64,000 nt of DNA from Gossypium raimondii. Its lineage: Eukaryota; Streptophyta; Magnoliopsida; Malvales; Malvaceae. Location: NCBI RefSeq assembly GCF_025698545.1, contig NC_068569.1, forward strand, positions 7,812,001 to 7,876,000, written 5' to 3'. Position 1 is the first letter of the stretch. Each line of letters opens with the position of its first letter. A program made the translations under genes and the position numbers. Of this stretch, positions 37,801 through 50,500 are shown piece by piece. The notes beneath the pieces were generated by a model, which was not told the DNA's origin, made no database searches, and worked only from the letters and a program-made list of their open reading frames with translations.

Positions 37801-40201
37801 ATGGGTTTTTTTCTTTTGTCAGAATATTGCACCTGCTGTGCTTGTACGTTTTCTTAGGGAGCATCGGTCAGAGTGGGCTGATTTCAATGTCGACGCTTAT
37901 TGTGCTGCATCGTTGAAGGCTGGAACAAATGCTTATCCTGGAATGAGACCTACAAGGTTTACGGGGAGTCAGATCATCATGCCACTTGGCCACACCATTG
38001 AACACGAGGAGGTATATCTTCTATGTGGTCATTTGATTCCTCTGCGGTATGTTTTATGGTCGCTGTGTAAGCTAATGGAGATCTACAATTCGATATTTAC
38101 TTCAAATGCCTTAGTTGCCCTTATTTCAAATGATTAATCCTTTTGTTCTTTTTTTTTTCCCCCTTAGGGAGTTCCAATAAGATGCATCTTCACCTTTCTG
38201 TTCTCTTGTTTTCAATTGCAAGTGTCATCTTTTCTCATTTGTCGATAAACTTTGCTAATGTGTTTATCGTGTATCAGCTACTCGAAGTGATAAGACTTGA
38301 AGGCCATTCTTTTGTGCAAGAAGATGCCTTTGTATCAAGGGATATTCATCTATTGCAGGTGCTTCTCTCATAATGCCTTGTTGAGTGTCAGTGTCTATTT
38401 ACTTGTTGAACAGAAAATATAAAACCCACTTTCTGCCATTTTACTGGTTTTCTACATCTTTAGCATGAAACTTGAAACCAATGTTTTTATTGCTTAAAAC
38501 CTCCGAACTGCATTTTTGGTAAAAATTTTGAACCTTTGACCTTTCTTTAACAACTTTTGAGGCATTTACAATAAATTTCATCCTGATTAATTATATTGAT
38601 AATCCTCATTGCTATTGTAAGTGCAACATTTAACATCCCTTTATGTCCTTCCAACTTTTGAGGCATTTAATCATATTGATAATCCTCATTGCTATTGCTA
38701 TTGTAATTGCCTTCATATTTACAGCTGTATGTAATGTTCAATCCGTAATGAAGTTGATTGAATATGACCCCGACCTTATATATATACAGGCACGTTTTAT
38801 CTATATTATCGTTTTTGCAGATATGTAGTGGAATCGATGAGAATGCTGTTGGAGCCTGTTCGGAGCTTGTCTTTGCCCCAATTGATGAAATGTTTCCGGA
38901 TGATGCTCCCCTACTACCTTCTGGATTTCGTGTTATCCCTTTGGATTCAAAATCAGTTAGGTTTCACTGCCTTTCATCCGAACTTTTCCCACTCTTAGTC
39001 ATTGTCAATATTATTATTGTTCAGATTTTTCATTGGTCTTTAGACAAAAACCAAGGTACTGATGATGGTACTATTCAGTCTGATACACAGGACTCATTGA
39101 CCACAAATCGGACTTTGGATCTGACTTCTAGTCTCGAGGTAGGACCTGCAACAAATCATGCTGCAGGAGACACTTCATCGTGTCGGAACACACGATCAGT
39201 ATTGACAATTGCCTTCCAGTTTCCCTTTGAAAGCAATCTTCGGGATAATGTTGCAACCATGGCACGCCAGTATGTCCGCAGTGTCATTTCTTCTGTCCAG
39301 AGGGTTGCCATGGCCATATCGCCGTCTGGATTGAACCCAGCTGTCGGATCAAAGCTATCTCCAGGCTCTCCAGAAGCACTTACACTGGCTCACTGGATTT
39401 GCCGGAGCTACAGGCGAGTTGCTTCATTTCTTTTATACATAGTAGTTTTTGCTAACATACCACACTAGAAATTATATGTGCCGTCATGGTTTACCAAATC
39501 ACCTCATTCATCCTTCTTCCTTTTCTAGTTGCTGATGTGGCGTTTTCCGTTTGTTTTTACTCAGTTACCATCTAGGGGCGGAGTTGTTGAGATCTGAATC
39601 ACTTGGCGGTGACTCGATATTGAAGAATCTCTGGCAACATCAGGATGCGATACTGTGTTGTTCATTGAAGGTATGGCGACAACTCCTTTTTAAAATCTAG
39701 AATGCTAGATGCTTATCATTGGACCTTGTATATCAGGTCCTTCAGGTGCATTCTTCATAATTGTTTGAATCAAGTAATGCTTTTGCTTTGGTTTTGCAGT
39801 CACAACCGGTTTTCATCTTTGCAAATCAAGCTGGGCTTGACATGCTTGAGACAACTCTAGTGGCTCTTCAAGACATCACACTGGATAAATTGTTTGACGA
39901 GTCCGGTCGCAAGGCATTGTGCTCTGATTTTGGCAAATTAATGCAGCAGGTGAGTCCAAAACCATTTAGAACATAGATTGGCTAAACCATTTAGGAAAGG
40001 GGTTATGTAAGTAAATGTGTGATTGGCTAAAGATTTCAACTTAAATGGCAGGGATATGCTTGCTTGCCGGCGGGAATCTGCATGTCAACAATGGGACGCC
40101 ATGTTTCGTATGAACAAGCTTTTGCCTGGAAAGTCCTTGAAGCTGATGAGTCTACTGTCCATTGCCTGGCCTTCTCCTTTGTTAACTGGTCTTTTGTGTG
40201 A
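34884..40201 (+). CDS. REV: Class III HD-ZIP transcription factor, REVOLUTA orthologue
   Basis: This nuclear regulator sets adaxial organ identity, meristem and vascular patterning. Eighteen exons close in phase to 841 residues (Arabidopsis REV, 842): 34884-35116, 35198-35357, 35824-35903, 35995-36085, 36227-36322, 36418-36531, 36622-36705, 36840-36995, 37079-37153, 37285-37391, 37516-37699, 37823-38011, 38278-38358, 38821-38955, 39079-39413, 39565-39670, 39800-39949, 40052-40201. Residues about 24-87 are the homeodomain (KVWFQNRRCREKQ). The leucine zipper follows (about 88-130), then the START domain (LLSIAEETLAEFLSKATGTA onward) and the C-terminal MEKHLA domain ending FSFVNWSFV. The miR165/166 site spans the exon 4/5 junction. 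Intron 15 has a GC donor. The exon 15 start was chosen at 39079 because it restores the family spacing SDTQDSLTTNRTLDL; 39025 is an in-frame alternative. Confidence 0.97.
36075..36236 (+). promoter_or_regulatory. miR165/166 target site split by intron 4 of REV
   Basis: The last 11 nt of exon 4 (CTGGGATGAAG, 36075-36085) and the first 10 nt of exon 5 (CCTGGTCCGG, 36227-36236) join after splicing into the 21-nt site known from all HD-ZIP III mRNAs. It encodes PGMKPGPDS in the START domain. It is complementary to miR166 apart from a few mismatches at the ends. The intact site exists only in spliced RNA. Confidence 0.93.
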
Positions 40202-41665
40202 ACAACATTTCACTGTAATTTATTTATCTGAAAACCAAGGTTTTCCCATAGCTGCTCCCGGAAAATGGAAATGATGAACAGATCAGGAAAAATGAAAGGG
40301 AAATTTTAGATGAAATGGAAAAGAACAGAAAAAAATATGTTTTGTAATATCGAACAGTTCAGGTTTGCATTATATAAATTTAATCCATTTTTTTAGTGCA
40401 CCAAAAAGGTTGCTCACAGCCACAGGCCTGCAAATCATTTCGAAATATTGGGATTCTACCCAAAATCAACGCACTGAATATAATAAATATGGAGATATTC
40501 CACGCATTGACGTTCGTTGTATGTTTTAGAACCAACATTCCATCTATCAATTTGTATTAAATCTAAAATGGAGTACTGACAGTAAAATATATGCGTAATA
40601 GATTGATAATAATTTATAGATTTGGAGTATAATTCATATTCTGTGTTGTCCGTTAATGCTTGGTAAAACTAAGAAATGTTGACGAGATGATTCGATTTAA
40701 ATTCAGTTTGAACTCGATTCTCATTTCATTCAAAATTAAGTTTGTAATTTCTTGGACTAACTCAAATGTGATTGACTAATGAGTCAATTTGACACCAATT
40801 TAATTAAAAATTTATTAAAATAATTTTACATATTTTAAATAAAATATATTTTATATATTTCAATTTTATTGCACTTTGTTTCACTCTCATTGTTTGTGTA
40901 AATCAACTAGATACTAACTCTAGGAAAAACGATAATAGTGTTATAATAAACAATTGGAATGCATTTAATATTCTTAGTTTGATGAGTTTATCTATTTAAA
41001 TTTACTTTTCACTCACAATTTAAACTACTTTTTTATTTTAATTTTGTACATATTAAACGTATAATTTCTACATGCATACGCATAATTTCTACATGCATAC
41101 GCAGGGAAGGAGAACACTCATACACGGGTTTTTGTAGTTTCTCATCTAGTGTCGGAACTAAAGTACGCAAATCTGGTTCAGCTTGTTACTAGAGTAACTC
41201 AAGATGACAGAGGCGAGACTCATAAAAGCTCAGCCCGATCTAGGGGAAAGGGAACTTGTACCAAAAGAACACATGTCTGGAACTGGAATCCTGCAGTCGG
41301 TGATCAGAAGGAGAAGCTCAATGGTACATAGAGTCATAAAATTCGACCAGTAAAACACACCATCTAGTATTAAAAAATATACATGTTTTACAATACTGTG
41401 ATCGAATCATTCAATCTCCAAAAGATGCAACTGGCAGTATTCATAATGTCCAATGCCCCAGATATTTTTCTCACGAAACCAATTTATAGAATACAAACTA
41501 TACAACTTTAAAATCACAAAACCAAGTTCTTGTATCTTCAAGGCATCTGAGAAAGCTATGAAGGAATATACTTGGGATAATAATAAAAAAATGCTTTGGA
41601 GTTTGGATTGCATTCTGAAATGATCTGAATACTCCCATCGACTTCTTTTTTTCCATGTTACCTGT
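40202..41665. other. REV/CASPL convergent intergenic region
   Basis: This stretch holds the 3' UTRs of REV (from the left) and of the CASP-like gene (from the right). A 20-bp unit (CATAATTTCTACATGCATACG type) is directly repeated at about 41061-41102. A 60-codon + strand frame at 41149-41331 (SELKYANLVQLVTRVTQDDR start) is compositionally odd for this A/T region but has no recognised domain. Confidence 0.4.
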
Positions 41666-44055
41666 TTACCGGGATGCCAGCGACCAAAAGTTCAAGAGAA
41701 ATGATGGTAATGTAGTAAACCAGCTAATGAAGGCCATTGCAGTAGCAGTTTCAAACTGTAAACAATGGTTATGCGCACAGCTATTTAGATCATTGTCAAT
41801 AAGAACAGTAATGCCCGCAGAAGCACAAGCTGCAGCAAATGTCAGAGTGGATGTGATCTGCAACGCAAAAAACATATGATCAAGACAACAAACTACATAA
41901 GAAAGAGCAGACAACAAATTTCCAAAATCTCGGGAGCTTTGCATCTAACACAATGGGGAGATAAAAAGCAAGCAGTGTTGAAAAAAACTAGAATTGTTTG
42001 AGCTCTTAATGCAAGTGCATGTAAAGGTTCTGCAGTTACTCCAGATACATGGCATATGCAAAAAGTATGCAAACAAACACTGGATTCTTCTACAGGAATT
42101 AGCAATAAGTTCTACATATTCATTGTGAACAGTGCAGGAAAACTATGGCAATCCTGAGGCTTCTTCAAACAAAAACTAGTAAAATGTAGGCTTTTCTTTT
42201 CAGTTTGAGTAAAACTTATAAAAAAGTGCCAACCAAAACTCGAATCCAGTTTTTGGCAAAGAAAAGAAAGGAACGGATCTCAAATCCATCCAGCATAACT
42301 TTGACTTGTTGATATTCTAGGGTTCTACTACTTGTTGGCCATGCTAACACCAATTTCTTATAGCAGCATACAACAGAACCCAGAGCAAGTCAATGAACTT
42401 TGATAGGGAAAATTGCATTGTTAATACAGTTTTATTGCTTTAAAAGCCAAATTGCTCAATGAGGAAAGGAAGTTGAAGAATATTGGAATGAGTAATGATT
42501 AACTGCACTTTTCAAAGAGGAGAGAGAAGCTTTCCACCACAGGGAGTCACAAGGTAGATCAAGCAGCTTTGATTGCAAATCATTAAGGCCATAGCAGATG
42601 CACTAAATCTATAGTTAATGGAGGTAGAATGTGGTACAATTCTGAGGAAGCTAAACATGCAGACAAAGAGGATATTACGTGTATTCCAACCATTTAGCTT
42701 CATTTGTAACTGCAAAAAATAAACAGCTTACCCCGTCACCAATAGCAAACAAACTAACAACACGATAATTCTGCAATGAGCGCCTCACTAAAAGGGCATA
42801 AATGTCAATTATAGCCTGCGATATGCTCCACACACTCTGCAAGCCAGTGGCAGCTACAAGGTAGCTGATGTAAAAATAACAAAAAGCTCAATATTATGAA
42901 AGAGTCATGATAACATCGAATACAGACCAAAACCATTATAGGTGCTTCACACTTTGCTAATCATATCAGTGTCAATACAGAAAAGACTGCATATAAAAAC
43001 ATGCTGACTCCAGAAGAAGTTCAAGAAGTAATGCATATAGGAAACAAGAACTGAATAATATACATTTAAATAATCTTATTAGGACACAATCGAACTGTGA
43101 GAGTCAAGATCTTACAATCTCATTTCAAAGCAGAAAAGAAGTCTGAACCAAATTAGGTTCTCCCCTCCTTACATCGTTACCAGCACGAGAACCTATCTCT
43201 TACACAACCCTTACTATTATCAAAATGCAGAAAATAGAGTACCTAAAGAGTGTGGCAGAAGACATCCTACTATCGCCACTTGCCATTTTCTCAGAACTGA
43301 TGCTCTAATTGTTTGACATCTCACAGATTTATTTAATCTAAGACATCAGTTGGCATGTAAGACATGTAAAATTAGCAAATTACCCAAGGTTAGAAACCAA
43401 CCAAAAACAGAAAGCATATGTGAAGGGAAAGACACGTATTTTCATCTTTGAAACAGATGAAAATTTGGTTTCTTTCCCTTTCTTATCCAAAAAGTTCACC
43501 TACATAGAAGGCACAAAATCATACAACTTCTATGCATTTTTCAAACTGGCCTTTTAACGTTTTATTCCATTAGAAAGAAAAGAAATCTTCCCTTCACTGA
43601 TATACAAACTAATTTACGTTTGAACTAGATGTAAATTGACAATTTAGCAGCTTTCTATATTCATTTCTTAAATACTAAAATTTCAACACGGATGTCAAGA
43701 TAAGGTTTTTGACATTAAATTTATAGCATTATTTACATACGAGTTTTAGAGCTTGCAAATAAAAAAATTCATCACTAAAAAATCCAGGCAAACATTAAGC
43801 AGAAAAGAATTACCAAAAGGCGGTAACAGATGGAAAATCACTGGTGGTTGCCATAATACAAAGTCCCATAACTGCAGAAACAAACTGACAAATCCGCAAC
43901 GCGAGCCCTCCTGCCGTTCCAGGCATCCCCTGAATATCCTTCATCCTCACTCTAGGCACCTCGTTGTTGTTGTTGTTGCCGCCGCCTATACCTACGCCTC
44001 CGTCCGTGGTTGGTAGATCTTCCACTGGGTGGACTGAGGCATGGCTCACATTCAT
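41666..44055 (-). CDS. CASPL5A: CASP-like membrane protein, 5A type
   Basis: This is a four-transmembrane MARVEL-related protein of the Casparian-strip membrane-domain family (DUF588/UPF0497), expected in the plasma membrane. Three exons (44055-43814, 42864-42732, 41857-41666) join in phase to 188 residues. The N-terminus [18 protein letters not shown] followed by [20 protein letters not shown] is the 5A subgroup signature. An Asn/Gly run (GGGNNNNNE) is inserted between the two parts. TM1 is around [21 protein letters not shown]2 ends in [21 protein letters not shown]3 begins [20 protein letters not shown], and TM4 ([20 protein letters not shown]) ends the protein. Conserved extracellular Cys flank the NHC motif. 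By order it matches At2g28370. It converges with REV and diverges from the SAPS gene. Confidence 0.95.
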
Positions 44056-44732
44056 CTCTTCAACTAAATCTCCTTCAATTCATACTCAAAGCTCCCAAAA
44101 CTTAAAATAACCTATCTTCTTTTTTCTTTACTTCTAGTTTTCGCTATAATCAAACGGAATTCAATCAAATTATTAAAAAAACAAGTGCAAAAAAGATAAA
44201 CTATCGCTTTTAAATAGTGAAATTAGTTATCACAAAATTGTCAAAAATTGAAACATCAGTCATCTAACTTATATATATAAGTGATAAATTAACTAACCAA
44301 AAGATTAACTAAACCATTATTTGCTAACAATGGATCGATGAAAAAAGAAATCGGAGCTTCCGAATAAAAGCTGAGATTCGGCAAGTGAAAACAAAGCAAT
44401 TTGTATAGTTACCTGAAATTTTAAATAATGAATCCCGAAGAATTAGGCGAGAAATCTGGAATTAAGAAAGCGATTATTTTTGGTGATCTCTTTCGGGTTT
44501 TTTTTTAAGTGGCCAATGGCAATAAAGGAAATAATAAGAATTTAAAGAAAGGGAGAAGAAAAAAGTTAATGGGAGAGAGCCTTTACTCTTTTAACTCTCT
44601 CTTTTTATTTTTCTTTGTTTTCGTTGCTTTGAGCCTTTGAGTTTCCAGAACGTCAACTTCTTAGCAATTTAAAACCAATATAAACCCTTTCACCAAAAAA
44701 AAAAAAACACCAATATAAACGCAAAATATCTA

Positions 44733-45586
44733 AGGGTAAACTTACCAATTAGTCACCCAACTTTTAGGATATTTTCATTTTGGGTTAATTGTCCATGTCT
44801 TATTATATTTATACTTTCATTTTAGTCAAGTAATTTTAAGTCAGTTTCATTTTAATCACTCAAAAATATCACTTTTTTAATATTAATAGGAATAAAAAAA
44901 TATTAAAGATTAAAATAAACAAATAGTAGAAATTAAAATAATGCTTTAAAAATTCAATTTGTATTTGTTTACCTTCGTGTCAAAAGTACTAAATTTATTT
45001 TTCTTTTCAATATTGAAATTTTATATTTCAAAATAAAGTTATTAAATATGAGTTATTTGACTTGATTTCGCTAAGGATATTCTAGAAACAAATTTTAAAA
45101 TATAGAAGGAGATTAATTTATTTAATTTAAGTAATTTCAATATTATAGCAATAAATAGACTAACAATATCAAGAGATAATAAAATTAATAATTTATATAA
45201 TTGATTTTGATGTTTTAAAATTTAAAATGTTAGTATTGAAAATAAATTAGAATTTTAACAAGAGGGTAAGCAAGTACAATTTGATAATTTTAATGTATTA
45301 TTTTAGTTTCTACTATTTTCACTCTAATCTTTAATTTTTATTGCGATCAATACTTAATTTTTTTGTGATCAAAATGAAAGCGACCTAGAAATTGGTCGAC
45401 TAAAATGAAAGTATAAACATAATATGGTGTATATAGTCAACCGTATCGGAGAATTAACATTTGGATAACTAAAATGAAAACGCCTTAAAAGATGAATAAT
45501 AAAATTATAAAAAATTCATTTTAGGTGACCAAATCACCAAAATGAAAGTACTCTAAAAGTTGAGTAATTAATTAGATAATTTACCC
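44733..45586. mobile_element. Long-TIR MITE (Mutator-like), element C, with 9-bp target duplication
   Basis: The left arm begins GGGTAAACTTACCAATTAGTC. The right arm in reverse complement begins GGGTAAATTATCTAATTAAT. Both continue with ACTCAACTTTTAGxxTxxTTTCATTTTGG-type text and later TTTCATTTTAGTC words. The flanks carry AATATCTAA on the left and AATATTTAA on the right, a 9-bp target duplication with one change, as expected for Mutator-like elements. No transposase was seen in the A/T interior. Confidence 0.75.
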
Positions 45587-46019
45587 AATATTTAATTAAT
45601 CATATTAATATAACATATTTTTTACCCATATCATTTTATAATTTGTATTTAAGTTACTTTTATCTATTTTGTTGGCTGGGAAAGAAATTTAGTTCAATTT
45701 TTCAAAATTGAAATCAAAGTTTGAATTTTGGGTTTTGAGTTTTGAATCTAAAAAGCAAGCTATCACTATAATGCTGACAAATATTTTGTTGAATTGGATA
45801 TATACAATTTTATAAAGCTATCACTAATGCTGACAATTAACATGTACAGCAGTCAGGTCTAGAAAGCACAAAAGTAAAACAATTTAAAATAAGCGACAAT
45901 TTTTGGGTGTCGTTAAAAAGCACACACAAATATTTAAATTTTATTAAAATTTGGATTTGGTACTGCCAACCATGACTGCCGATGATCTAGAAAGGAAATG
46001 AGGGAGCTTTAAATGCAAA

Positions 46020-46115
46020 CTTTTTAGTTTAGTGATTATTTAGTAATTTTTTAAAGTTGAGTGATTAAAATATAAATTTATTAATAGTTTAGTGATCTCA
46101 ATCTAAATTTACCCT
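46020..46115. repeat. Solo arm of a Mutator-like MITE
   Basis: AGTTTAGTGATTATTTAGTA and the following 75 bp to AATTTACCC match the right arm of element A (30704-31266) in order and orientation. No inverted partner was found within 400 bp, so this looks like a truncated copy adjacent to element D. Confidence 0.5.
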
Positions 46116-46132
46116 AAAATATTCATAAATTT

Positions 46133-46774
46133 GGGAAAATTACATTTCTAATCACCAAATTACTGTAAGTTTTTTTATTACTCAACTATGAAAAAATTAT
46201 AAAATGATCGTCTAATTACTTGAACTTTTTTTCTTTTTGGTCACTATTCCTTAATTAGAAAAGCTAAATTCACAACTTTTAAAATTAGCATAATAATAAC
46301 TTTAACCATCAATATTTACTTATTGTGTAATTTAGTCTTCTTTTTTTCAATTTTTCCCTTCTTTATGGCATTTTCACCTAAAACTAAAAAAAATTATCAA
46401 CTAAATTTGATCGAAAATATACCAAAACTAGAAACACCCAAAAATCTAATATAATAATTTTAATCTTTTCTCATTATTTTAAAATAGACCCTTAATGTTA
46501 CAAATAAAAGTTAAGTTTGCAGAAAAGTAAACAATGTGTAAATGTTAAGGGTTATTTTTTTGGAAGCAAGACTAAATTAACATAATGTATAAATGTTGAA
46601 AGTTAAAGTTGTTATTATGCCAATTTTAAAAGTTACGAAGTTATCTTTCCGTTAATAATTTAACACTAGTGACCAAAAAGTGAAATTTAAATATTTAGGT
46701 GATCATTTTGTAATTTTTTATAATTAAGTGATCAAAAATTACTAATAATTAACTGACTACCCATATTCTTTACC
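46133..46774. mobile_element. Long-TIR MITE (Mutator-like), element D
   Basis: The left arm begins GGGAAAATTACATTTCTAAT and the right arm in reverse complement begins GGTAAAGAATATGGGTAGTC. The two share ATTACTxAACTATxAAAAAATTA, TAAAATGATCxxCTAA and CTTTTTGGTCACTA. The flanks TCATAAATT and TTATAAATT are a likely 9-bp target duplication with one mismatch if the element begins at the preceding T. The interior shows no gene. Confidence 0.65.
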
Positions 46775-47210
46775 TTATAAATTTTTCAAATCTGATATTC
46801 ACATTAAATATTTTTATATTATTTATTTTAACATAATTATAATTAATTTTAATTATCTGAAAACAATTATTTAAATCAAACAAAGCAATTAGCAAATTGC
46901 AATGGCTACCATTTTGAATCAACGAGTTCGCTAACATGTTAAAATTGTTTAAAATTTTCGCCTTTTGAATTCAACAATATTTATTTTACCAGATATTCTT
47001 TTAATAAAAAAAGATATGGTCAATTATATTTCAAAGGGAATATTTTACAATAAATTATAAAGAAAAAAATAAAAAATTACATTTTATACTTAAATGATTG
47101 AAGAATTTATTACATATGAGTTTTTCTTCAACCGAAGTCAAAGTTGTGACCTTAAAGGCTTGAAATGTCAGTTTAGATTGTCATTTCTTTAAAACTTGTG
47201 GATCAGTTTC

Positions 47211-47324
47211 TCACAAGCAGCTCACAAAGTCCATGCATCCATCAATCCATTCAACATACATACATGAAGATCTGACATACCCATCCCATGATTTTGTGAA
47301 TTTCGGAATGCCTCTTTTCTTCAT
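47211..47324 (-). CDS. Candidate 37-residue micro-ORF
   Basis: The minus strand encodes MKKRGIPKFTKSWDGYVRSS, followed by a Cys/Trp/Met-containing second half ending MDFVSCL and TGA. The frame stays open upstream for five more codons (VAVAE) to a TTTTGTAG, which could be a 3' splice site, so it could instead be the last exon of a longer gene. The mixed composition (Trp, Cys, Gly, Lys) is unlike the A/T noise on either side. It sits about 230 bp upstream of the SAPS start on the opposite strand. The family is not recognised; no function is assigned. Confidence 0.3.
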   Translation of the reverse strand: MKKRGIPKFTKSWDGYVRSSCMYVEWIDGCMDFVSCL

Positions 47325-47557
47325 CGCCTCAGCCACTGCTACAAAAATTTTTTAGGGGCTTATCGATCTTCAGGCTTAGTGGACTTTTTTCTTTAATTAA
47401 CCACAGCAAAAGTTAGTTTTTTTTTTTTTTAGAAAAAAATTGTTCTCATATTTACTCTTGAATCTCGCGGCTCCTTCCACAATTCCTAGATTCACTGGTT
47501 ATTTTAGGGTTTATAGATCTATTCAGCTACTCTGCTTAATCTTTCCTCTCATTCACC

Positions 47558-50500
47558 ATGTTCTGGCAACTCACAGCTCTATCCGCCTCTTCTCCCGTGA
47601 GTAATTTCATTTTTGTGCTACTTAATTAATTGTATTTTAATTATTGATTTCTGTAATCCTTACTCGAAACTTTGATTTTTTATTTTATTTTATCCTTTCC
47701 CTCCGTATTAATTTATTCCAGGTAATGAACTTGTTAAATTTTCATTAGGCTCGAATTAATTATTTTCTCTCAGCTTTCTTAATTTGGAATCTACTATGTT
47801 TTCGTCAATGGCATATCAAAGTAATTTCAGTGACTTAGATTTGTCAGCATTGTTTTCGTTGGAAAATTAATTGTTCAATTCTATGAATTCGTTTTGATTT
47901 TTATGCTAGTTTTGGAAGTAGGAAGTGGCCGGTTCCTTTTATTCGAAGCTGAAGTATCTTATTTTGTGATAACTGCTATTGATCCTATTTCGCAGAAATC
48001 TTTTAAGCTATGTTGATATGGTGTAGTTGGTTTCTAGGTTGATGTTTGGCCACTGTTTCCGGTATTGTTGACTGATTTATTAAATTTGTGTTTACAAGGA
48101 TTATGGTACTTTCATTGACTGTGATATAATTTTGTAGGTGGATTCAATATTAGACAAGGAAAACTTTACTTTGGAAGAGCTTCTTGATGAGGAAGAAATA
48201 ATCCAAGAGTGCAAAGCTTTGAATAGTCGACTCATCAATTTGTAATTTTGTCACTACATTATATTATGCTTTTCCTTTTTTTCCCCATTATTTTCTAGTC
48301 TAGTGCAATTGGTTGTACTTCAAAGTTTAAAGTTGATTTTCTGTAACTAAAATGGCTCAGTGTTTGTATAATCTGATTGAGAGTTACTCTTGTTTGATGC
48401 TCATCATGTATTGATATTTTTAAGTGCAGTCTACGAGATAGAGCCCAAGTTGAGCAGTTGTTGCAATATATTGTCGAAGAACCACCAGAGGATGCTGACA
48501 ACAAACGGTCCTTCAAGTATGTCATTTTCATAAAATCAGGAACTAGACTTCTTTCTAGTTCCTTGTAACCTTTCTGATATTAATTATTCACTTTCCTGAT
48601 GATTTGTTAATTGTTATATCTAGGTTTCCATTCATTGCCTGTGAGATATTTACATGTGAGATTGATGTCATTTTGAGGACTTTAGCTGAGGAGGAAGAGG
48701 TATTAGTTTCATTTTCAATCATGATCATGCATATTTAATTATTGAAATAGCTGTCATATTTGTTTCATATGGTTTTCCGTATGATGTAGTTGATGAACTT
48801 ACTTTTCTCCTTCTTGGAACCGAACCGTCCTCATAGTGCATTGCTAGCTGGTTATTTCAGTAAGGTGTGCTTGTTCACGTTCTGATAAGTTTTTCTGTCC
48901 TGTTTTTTGTAATGTTTTCTTCGGATCCCCCTTTTATTATCAACAGTTGACCGGTTTCATTTGCATGGCTATTTTAGGTTGTTGTATGCCTTATGCTACG
49001 GAAGACTGTTCCACTTATGAACTATGTTCAAGTAAGTAAGCTGTATTGCATTCTTAGACTTCCTGCATATCTGTTCATATATATCTTTGTGTTGTTGGAT
49101 GATGTGTTAAATAACCTGCAAATCTGGATAACTAGTGTAGTTCAGAACCCTTCATTCTTCCTTGATTGAATTATTTGACATGAGCATGCATATTGCACTT
49201 AGAAAAGTTCTCACCTGCAAGTTTGTTAATCCTACTGAATTAGTTGTGTAATTTATTCTGTGGATTATAAGCCCTTTTCATCTGGTCATTTTGTCATCTG
49301 TGCAGTACATGTAAAACCCCACAAGACTAGTGACTTGCATGTCAAAATTGGGTTTGTCAGTGGTTTATGATCTATGAACTACAAAGTATGGATGTGTTTA
49401 TTTATTCATATGAATTTACTGAGATGGACTATTAGCAGGTGCATCAAGATGTGTTCTGCCAACTGGTTGATTTGATAGGAATCACATCCATCATGGAGGT
49501 ACTATAGATTTTCTTTTCATTGTTTTATTGCAATAATGGATTTAAATGGTTTGGAATTTAATATGTTTGGGTCGAACATTGATATGAGATTCACCTTTTC
49601 ACAGGTTTTGGTTCGGTTAGTAGCTGCTGATGATCATGTTTATCCAAATTTTTCGGATGTAATGCAATGGTTAGCTGATAGCAATTTGCTGGAAATGATT
49701 GTGGATAAATTGAGTCCATCAGTAAGTGAGAAAGTTTAGTTCTATTCTTTTTATGACATAATCCTGTATTAATATTTGCATGGCATAGCATGCTTTGTAA
49801 TGAGTGTCAGACCTGTTTTTTATGATAACCAGTGTGCTCCTGAAGTTCATGCTAATGCGGCAGAAACATTATGTGCAATAACTCGGAATGTGCCATCAGC
49901 ATTAGCCACAAAACTCTCTAGTCCAAGGTTTGTGAGATCTACTTCCTTCCTGTCTCCTTGCTACCTGCATCACCATTTCGATTCTCTATTGTTTATGTGA
50001 TTTGACATGTAATTTTGAATATGCTCATGAACAGCTTTGTTGCAAGGATATTTGGTCATGCATTGGAAGATTCACATTCCAAATCTGGCCTTGTAAACTC
50101 ACTCTCAGTTTGCATCTCATTGTTGGATCCAAAAAGATCAGCAATTAATTCTCCCTTGATGTATTCTTTCCGAAATCAACTTATGTATGAGCCTCCAATC
50201 CCTGTAAATTCAGAGACTATCAATGCAATGCTGCCTCAGCTTGGTGAGTGGATTTCCTTTGCTGCAAGTTGTATGTGATAGTTTTCAAATATCTTAGGTG
50301 CATTTAATGTGCAATTTAGCCATGGTGTTCAAGACTGCTTGTTTTTGTGCAGGTGACTTGCTCATGCTTTTGAATGTGTCATCTGATGAGAAAATTTTGC
50401 CTACCACTTATGGAGAATTGAGGCCACCTCTCGGGAAGCATCGTCTACAGGTTCGTTTATATTCTTGTTATAAATTTTGTGAGCCAACCAACATGGAATG

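Noticed and set aside
41149-41331. 60-codon + strand ORF between REV and CASPL
   Set aside because: Charged composition is mildly coding-like, but it has no recognisable domain and lies in overlapping 3'-flank territory; evidence too thin for a gene call.
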